64,000 bases of DNA, taken from positions 38,652,147 through 38,716,146 of the forward strand of contig NC_061797.1 of NCBI RefSeq assembly GCF_021462225.1, in the 5' to 3' direction. Within the stretch, counting starts at the first letter, position 1. Every line of letters starts with the position of its first letter. The DNA comes from Girardinichthys multiradiatus (Eukaryota > Chordata > Actinopteri > Cyprinodontiformes > Goodeidae). Shown here one piece after another: positions 58,263-64,000 of the stretch. The position numbers and the translations under genes were made by a program. The notes below the pieces were generated by a model. It did no database searches. It was not told the origin of the DNA and saw only the letters and a program-made list of their open reading frames with translations.

Positions 58263-61200
58263 AATATGGTCAAAAATCTTAATTTCTGTGCTAAAAGTGT
58301 AAAGTCTCCAGGAGTTCAACTGTGACTGCCATGTGAACGATAAAGAACAAACACTGACAGCAAGTGAGTGAATGCAGGTGTTTTGGAAAAGAGCGAGGAA
58401 TTTATTATGCGTGTGATTCCCCATGCAAGTAGCACTGTGGTCTATTTTCAGCTTAGAGGCGATAGGCTCAGATAAGGAGCTAATGCAAAGCCCTCATTTA
58501 TCATCCAAGGATTGTTTTACAGTCTGAATTGAGCTGGGGGGCTTGATGGGAAAACTCAATTTTAATCCAAGAAACAAGGAAGACTACACAGAGGGGAAAA
58601 AAACTAACAAACACAACTATGACCCACTTCATTTTGACTCTTCGGTTTAACAGTGAAAGGGGAAAAAAGGATAGAGGCCAAAGGCGCTTTGTTTGTGGAC
58701 CCGTTCAGGCAAGCCTATTCTGTATTCAGATGCTGCAAGAATGTTTTTTTCTCTTTTACGTCTCCCTGGTGTTTGTTTACACCTTTAAGCCATTACAGAG
58801 ACCTGCTCATCTCTGTTGCTAATTTAAATAATGAAGTGCAAGACAGGAAACTTGGAGAAACACCAAGCATTTAGCAACTATTTTCAGAGACCTGTTCAAA
58901 ACACGAGGACAACAAACCTCAGACTTAAAAGCCAACATAAAGTGAAAGGATTGCTTCTCACCAGACCAGCTTGGGCAAACAGCAGCTGGACAGCCGTCTT
59001 ACAGGCTCCCCTCCAACTGGACGGGCAAACCTGATTGAGGACCTCGGTGACCGGAGACTCATCCCTCGGGGTCATTCCATTCTGTCCCAGCAGCTCTTTA
59101 ATGAGCTGAAGCATCGTGTGCTGCAGACAAAACATGGGATGGACGTCAACTAATATGTCATCTGATGATGTTACAGCAGAGATGGCACCAAGAAAATCTA
59201 CTAGAGGCATTCTCAAAGTGTGGTACAGGCACCACTGGTGGTACTCTGTCTGCCTTTAGTAGTATTTAGACAACCAGTTGGATTTGCTAACTGAGATTCT
59301 CAGTGACGAGGCTGACTGCTTATAGCAATTAGAAATGGGCCTGTTGGCCGGTTTACCGATGTTTTAAAAATTCCTCAAGTTTCCCATCATATTATTGCTA
59401 CAATTGGAAATTTTTTTATGAGATGCCAGACAAAGAAGATTCCACCAACTCTACAGAGCTTGGAGTAACACAGTGCTATACCTACCAGTTGCTACACACT
59501 GCCAATCCGCTGGCTGAAAGAAGGCTATTAAACTTATCCCTCACTGTCACGCTGAATACTTTTTTTTATTTTTACGTAAACATCGTGGTAAAACCAGGGT
59601 ATATTTACGCAAGGTTATCATACTGTAAGAATCTCACATCGCTTCACCCCTGTTGCAAAAGAAATGTATTCTCGTTAAATGAACAAAGGGGGCCGTAAAA
59701 TACTGTGCCTGGTAAATTTATTACCATACAAATCTTCAAAAGTGTGAATTAACAGTTTTTTGCCATGACTATCACCAATATTTCACACTAGGAAGCCATA
59801 TTGGATTTTGAGGTTGGTTTCATGAGAAACCAACTTCTCCACTTGGAATTCCAACTTTGTCCAAGCAAGTCCTGATGTAAAACATTTTTAAAATGACTGC
59901 CAGTATGGTGATACTAGGAAAACATGGTATTTACTGAGGTGGAACTTGTTATAACAAGTTTGAGAACCTCTATAGAGACGTCATTGTTTCGCACAGAAAA
60001 TTGGACATTGCTAAAAAACTAGAAGGACACTTAAAACTAAAAATAATAAAAAAGAAAGTTGATCATGAAAAAGACACCATCTAATCTTTAAGACCAGACT
60101 CATATTTTACAATATACAAAAGGTTTTGTGTTTTGTAGAGATTAGAAAACAGATTATACCGTTTTCAATTTGAGGTTTTCAGCCGCTGATTCATTGAAGG
60201 AGACCCCTTTAAGGAAGTGTGAGCCTATCTGCACAGGGATGGTGGGAAGCTCGCACTGGATGGGCTGGGAGGTGGTCTGCCTCCTGCCTGCCTGCTGAGC
60301 CTCAGCCTCACTGCAACAGCCCTGTACAGAAAACAGCCCAGACACATTACACGAACTCTATTATGATACTTAGTTTGCAAACAGACATTCAAACCTAAAC
60401 CCATATCTCGTAAAATATTATTAAATCTATAAGATTGTTAAAGTGAGCTCACCTGTAAGGCTGCCTCCACAGCTTTAGGATTGAGGTGAAATCCTGCCTT
60501 CAGTGCATACTCACTGTGACCCAGGCTTTCTAGAGCTGCTTTATAGACCTGGATTAGAAGAAAACATGAACAGATACATCAATATGTTCAACAAAGATAA
60601 CTTAAAAAAAGAAAAACAGTTTTACACCACTGCTTCTCAATAACTTTGAATATCACATTTTTTTATTTTAGTAATTATATATTATATATTTTCAAGCACT
60701 TATTCCTTTTACTTTTGATTATTATGTCTTACAGCTAATAAAAATTCAAAATTCAGTTTCTCAAAAATGTTATGTTACATAAGATCAATAAAAAATAATT
60801 TTACAACAAACATTATGGCCATGTTGTGGCCCACTCAAACATGGGGAATACTGATGCCAAACAGTGCCATTTACAAGCATATTCATGGAAAGCTGGGTGA
60901 AAGGAAAATATGTGGTTTAAAGTAGCAGACAAGTACTAGAGCAGCCCTGAGAGGACTAAAAATCTATTTGTTGTAAAATTCTTTACTAAAAATCTTTTAT
61001 TGGTCTTTTGTAATATAAAAATTTTCTGAGAAACTGAATTTAGAGTTTTCATGCATGTTAAAACACAATCATTTAAACAAACAAAAATAAATGCTTGAAT
61101 TAAATCCCTCTGAGTGTAATGGTCTAGATAACACTATTTCCACTTTCTTACTGAAATACATAAACCTTTGGATGATGCCCTTACAAAATCAAACCACTCA

Positions 61201-62192
61201 AACAGCAGCAGCTTTTAAAAGGTAAAATTAGGTTTGATGAACTGGTTGACGGCATACCTGTAATGCACTGTCAATCTTCATGTTGAGCTCCTTCAGCTGG
61301 TGTTCGGGGATGGTGGTGCTGTTGGAGCAAAAGAGCTGCTGAACCTGGAGGCCAGCCAGGCAGCCGTCCCGGCCCCTTTCTCTCAGTCTGGCTGTGGCCT
61401 GAAGACAGAACAGCATACAGCAGAGTTCAACACATTCACAAGAGCAGTACAACTACTTTCAATTTTCTATTTGAAAATCATTAACTATTTTCTAAATAAA
61501 TACACTAGGTAAGTAAAACAAATTACCTCATAACACTGCACAAATCTTGTCAGATACAATTTTAGAAAACAAAAAATATTTTCAGAGTGCTATAAAAAGA
61601 AAAAGAGTTTAGCTTATAAAATACACTCCATGCCGTCACCCTATATGCAGCTCTGGTTTCCTCCAGGGCCACCACTCAGCATGCCAGGATTTAACAGATC
61701 AAACAACCTACAACTCTCCTCTTTGCCTCTCTGTATACGTTACCCAAATGGGAGCCAAAGAGGTTGATTAGCCCAACGATTAGTTGGGTCCTTTTACAGC
61801 AAAAGGCTCCCTTACATGGGCTGGAACTAGAGGCGTGCAGTCATAGAAACACAGATTCACAGACACGCTGCAGCCCGGCAAAGAGGAAATAGGAAATTGT
61901 GGCTGGAAATCATACGGCTAGCATTCAGCTCAATGTGCAACGAGCCCCCGGAAAACTCCTGGGGCTAGTGGCTGCATACCTCAGCTGCACCTTTCCATGA
62001 GCGAGAGGCTTCTTCCAGCTCTGTTAGGGGCCCGAGGTCAGAGCTTTGGGAGCGGGAGTTAACGCAGCGCTCTTGAGCCTGGGCAAGAGCCTCTGCCAGG
62101 CAGTTCTGGGCCACAGGCTGGACCTTTTGCAAAGCTTGTGAAAGAAACTGGAAATGGACCTGCATCACTGTAACGAAGCACCGACCCAGCAC
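48150..62192 (-). CDS. garre1: GARRE1 (KIAA0355), granule-associated Rac and RhoG effector, 3' twelve exons
   Basis: GARRE1 is a Rac1/RhoG effector reported in P-body-linked complexes. Minus-strand coding exons: 62192-61980, 61398-61258, 60548-60453, 60321-60160, 59120-58962, 57168-57071, 53825-53700, 53615-52537, 51091-50929, 49056-48919, 48637-48562 and 48473-48150. All are GT-AG and phases join, giving about 924 residues; the N-terminal 100-200 are off the right edge (human about 1070). Helical N-terminal blocks include [25 protein letters not shown] and [17 protein letters not shown]. Then come [40 protein letters not shown], a Pro/Gln-rich linker, [36 protein letters not shown] and [20 protein letters not shown]. 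The protein ends with a polyQ tract and [12 protein letters not shown]. Confidence 0.96.
48700..48895. repeat. MITE-like repeat fragment in garre1 intron
   Basis: AAGAAGTGAAACTCATTTACTG, TTATGATGATTGTGGCCTGCAGCTAG and AACCCAACATTCAGT match a common fish miniature element. Related pieces occur at about 25560-25650 and 60655-61110. An AT-rich stretch lies in the middle. Confidence 0.6.
50100..50840. repeat. DNA-transposon-derived repeat in garre1 intron
   Basis: The tracts TGCCCACATCATCACCACTCCACCACTGTG, GATGAATTTGCTGGGACATCTGCTC, ATGGCTTTATAACCTTTCCTAG and GATGGTTTTCCACTTTGGCATTGTG read like the non-coding body of a widespread fish DNA transposon. No terminal repeats or transposase frame were identified, so the family is not assigned. 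Confidence 0.5.
51980..52460. repeat. Repeat remnant in garre1 intron
   Basis: GACATATTACTTGGAAAACTGAGTGGAAGGAAAACATGTAG is close to a tract at about 60880-60915. CTCGAAATATATCACAGTGTGTGCAATGAAT (about 52390) matches the end region of the MITE-like family at 48700 and 60655. It is a composite remnant without a reading frame. Confidence 0.45.
54020..54353 (+). repeat. Two direct copies of a hairpin-containing segment
   Basis: A segment of about 98 bases at 54020-54117 recurs at 54253-54352. Both begin with an inverted repeat, AATGAAAAAGCATTT / AAATGCTTTTTCATT, followed by AAGAATGTGGCTGCATT and AGTAATCAATCATCCTATTTG. The second copy runs directly into the LINE fragment at 54420. Confidence 0.9.
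54420..56176 (+). pseudogene. Non-LTR retrotransposon ORF2 fragment (endonuclease plus part of RT)
   Basis: The frames shift repeatedly. 54425-54658 holds the APE endonuclease end ([13 protein letters not shown]) and 54679-54987 the rest ([31 protein letters not shown]). 55095-55370 holds the linker ([20 protein letters not shown]). 55352-56176 holds the RT fingers and palm: [75 protein letters not shown] and [14 protein letters not shown] stops after [11 protein letters not shown], before the catalytic F/YxDD block, where Tc1 sequence begins abruptly. It belongs to a very common fish family, lies in a garre1 intron antisense to the gene, and is inactive. I do not assign a clade. Confidence 0.92.
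56177..56957 (-). mobile_element. Truncated Tc1-like element fused to the LINE
   Basis: Minus-strand transposase begins near 56660 with [20 protein letters not shown] (helix-turn-helix). A frameshift follows VVSR. The next frame gives [20 protein letters not shown], then [20 protein letters not shown] with the first catalytic Asp, and ends at the LINE junction. The outer end GCGTTCCGTTTATTTTTTTGAGCAGTATA at about 56928-56957 looks like its single remaining terminus. The second and third catalytic residues and the other terminus are missing. Confidence 0.85.
57169..58961. other. garre1 intron with AT microsatellite
   Basis: No exon or clear transposon was recognised. An (AT) tract lies at about 58231-58258. 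The remainder is AT-rich single-copy-looking sequence. Confidence 0.55.
58231..58258 (+). repeat. (AT)14 microsatellite
   Basis: Alternating A and T for about 28 bases in a garre1 intron. Confidence 0.95.
59121..60159. other. garre1 intron, repeat scrap only
   Basis: TCTCAAAGTGTGGTACAGGCACCACTGGTGGTAC at about 59212-59245 resembles a common fish repeat terminus, itself partly palindromic. Nothing else is recognised. Confidence 0.45.
60640..61115. mobile_element. MITE with long inverted repeats in garre1 intron
   Basis: The tract AATTCAGTTTCTCAAAAATG...ACATAAGATCAATAAAAAATAATTTTACAACAAA (60752-60812) recurs inverted at about 60970-61050, as TTGTTGTAAAATTC...TTTTATTGGTC...CTGAGAAACTGAATTT. 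About 150 bases of unrelated sequence lie between. It belongs to the same family as the pieces at 25560 and 48700. Confidence 0.75.
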
Positions 62193-64000
62193 CTGGACAG
62201 ACAAAGAAACATCACCAGTTAAACCAGTTAAACAGTTAAAGAAAATGGATACCCCTGGAAGAGTTAAGTATAGTGAATGGGTGCTGAACAAAATATAATC
62301 ACTGACCATTTATTAAGACATGAAATGTGACAAAAACTGTAAAACTGTCAGTTTTGCTCGTTAATAACAACATATGTGATATGGCTATAACACAAACCTT
62401 GTTTTTATTTTTAATTGCAGCAGACTGACCAGTACAACACATTTTAAAACAGCTCTGCACCATTAAACTGCTGAATCATCTAGCACATTTGCCTACATTT
62501 GTAGCCACATGACTGTCAGCAGACCGTCATCCTGCTAATCTGTTTAATGATAAGACTATGAATCATTCAAAAGGATGTCTTCCTCCCAGGTGATTACCCT
62601 TTACAACTTAATCAGCTTAGGTTTATTTAGGAGACAGTAATGCTTTCTTTTCCTTTCTTACCATACAGTGCCTTGCTAAAACGTTTTCGTACCCATTGAC
62701 CTTCTTCCTATTGTCACAGTACAACCACAAACTTGCCTTAAAATTTATAGAGATTTTATGCGATAGATATACACACATTTTCTACATATTTTCCAATTAG
62801 GAGTCGAAAAAGTGTGCTGTGCATTTCTATTCAGTCCACTTTCCTCTGAGACCCATTAATAAAATTCAATGCAACACACTGCCTTCAGAAATCAGCCAAA
62901 CAGTCTAAATCCAGCTGCTCTGTGAAGACCTCAGAGGTTTGATAGAGAAGTGAACAAAGGGCATCATGAAGACCAACGAACACAGCAGACAGGTCAGTAG
63001 GAAAAGCTGTGAGGAAGTGTAAAGCAGGGTTAGGGTGTAAATAAATACCTCAGGTTTTGAACATCTCACAGAGTATTATCTAATTTGTGATATGAACATG
63101 AAAACCTACAAAGACATGGCCATCCACCAAACTGACAGACTAGTTCAGGAGAGCCTTAATCAGAGAAGCAGCCAAGAGGTCCCCGGTAGCTCTGGGGATT
63201 TCCGTCAGCAGTGACAGGGAAGCTGCTATGCCTCCTTTTCCAGGGGTTTTATCTTGGTCGGCTTCACTCCACTGGTTTTGCGATGGTTTCCATGCCCAAC
63301 GGTGATGTTGGTACTTGAAACTTATATCATGTTTGGTAGGCTCACACTGAACCATATCACAGTAAGGGTTAGTAGTGGCACAGCACACAACACTGATGGC
63401 TGGAGGCAGGGCTTCAAGCCATAACTCCAGCTGTCCGTGGTAACAAAGCAGCTTTCGTGCTGAGTAGAGTGAGATCGAGTGGAGTGGAGCCAATGCTGGA
63501 ACCGTGAATGGAAAAGACGCATTAGGATGTGCAAAACACTCAAAACTGTCCCAGACTTGAGTGTTTGCACATCCTAATGCCGGTTTTTGTTTTGAAAACA
63601 AGAACAGTTGAAAATTTCCTTCTCTAGAAACGCAAAGCTGGTAGAGACATAACCCTGAACACTTCCAGCTGTAATTGCAGTGGAAGGTGGTTCTACCAAG
63701 TACTGACTCAGGGAGGCAGAATAACAATGCACAGCACATTTTTAAGACTTTGAATTGTAAACAACTTGTAAAACTATGTGTTTGTTTCCTTCCATTTCAT
63801 AATAATGCACTACTTTGTGTTGGTCCGTCACTGAAAATCTCAGTAAAATACAGTGAAGTTTGTGGTTGTAATGTGACAAAATAGGAAAAGTTTAAGGGGT
63901 GTTAATAATTTTACAAAAGGTACTACACTACTGATCAAAAGTTTTAGAATGTGTTTCTTATTTAATGGTTTTCTTTATGTTTATGACTATTTATATTGTA
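62193..64000. other. garre1 intron, right edge
   Basis: No upstream garre1 exon was found. Most of it is the Tc1-type element 62666-63928. The 5' exons, including the start codon, must lie beyond position 64000. Confidence 0.65.
62666..63928 (+). mobile_element. Tc1-type element remnant in garre1 intron
   Basis: Degenerate terminal inverted repeats: the left has ACAGTGCCTTGCTAAAACG and CACAGTACAACCACAAACTTG; the right has GAAGTTTGTGGTTGTAATGTGAC (about 63857) and ends near 63928. A TA precedes the left end (62664-62665). At about 62940-63180 the plus strand retains pieces of the transposase N-terminal region (AAGACATGGCCATCCACC, AATCAGAGAAGCAGCCAAGAGG). About 560 bases of other sequence, including a strong hairpin (63519-63580), replace the catalytic core. 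Confidence 0.82.

Noticed and set aside
63140..63739. 199-residue minus-strand ORF
   Set aside because: It runs antisense through a Tc1 remnant and a hairpin, has no recognisable domain, and its frame crosses the transposon's non-coding parts.

Overview
This is a stretch of a vertebrate nuclear genome, almost certainly a teleost (spiny-rayed) fish. Genes are split by GT-AG introns. Introns and spacers carry fish-type repeats: Tc1/mariner elements, an L2-type LINE with an SGNH ORF1, a second non-LTR retrotransposon, a TTAA-flanked piggyBac derivative, tRNA-derived SINE-like copies and a roughly 350-bp dispersed repeat with a conserved core. There is no operon logic, CRISPR array or prokaryotic gene.

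Layout, left to right. (1) 3170-24263, minus: taf4, coding exons 1-7 (about 752 residues); the rest of the gene lies beyond the left edge. Its introns hold most of the transposons. (2) 24264-27859: divergent spacer between taf4 and lsm14a. (3) 27860-38606, plus: lsm14a, nine coding exons (432 residues, or 441 with a candidate 27-nt microexon), 3' UTR to about 40.34 kb; a 1390-bp piggyBac derivative sits in intron 4. (4) 41401-43452, minus: a decayed multi-exon copy of a gene family that is abundant in fish (LHxDNCxGQN motif). (5) 44652-46357, plus: ss18l2, four coding exons, 96 residues. (6) 48150-62192, minus: garre1, the twelve 3'-most coding exons (about 924 residues); the 5' end lies beyond the right edge. 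ss18l2 and garre1 converge tail to tail.

The host genes have roles in transcription (taf4, TFIID; ss18l2, SSXT/BAF-related), cytoplasmic mRNA control (lsm14a, P-bodies) and Rac signalling (garre1). Their linkage is of evolutionary rather than functional interest: in human their relatives are spread over 20q13, 18q11, 19q13 and 3p22, so this window looks like one branch of an old vertebrate paralogon that kept members lost elsewhere.

I found no convincing new biological system. The best leads are the (GT)36 tract directly abutting an lsm14a splice acceptor, the candidate microexon just upstream of it, the taf4-lsm14a-ss18l2-garre1 linkage, the nearly intact ends of the piggyBac derivative, and several fold-back palindromes that look like template-switch products. 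Exon limits come from reading-frame continuity, GT-AG sites and remembered human homologues; no alignment was run.
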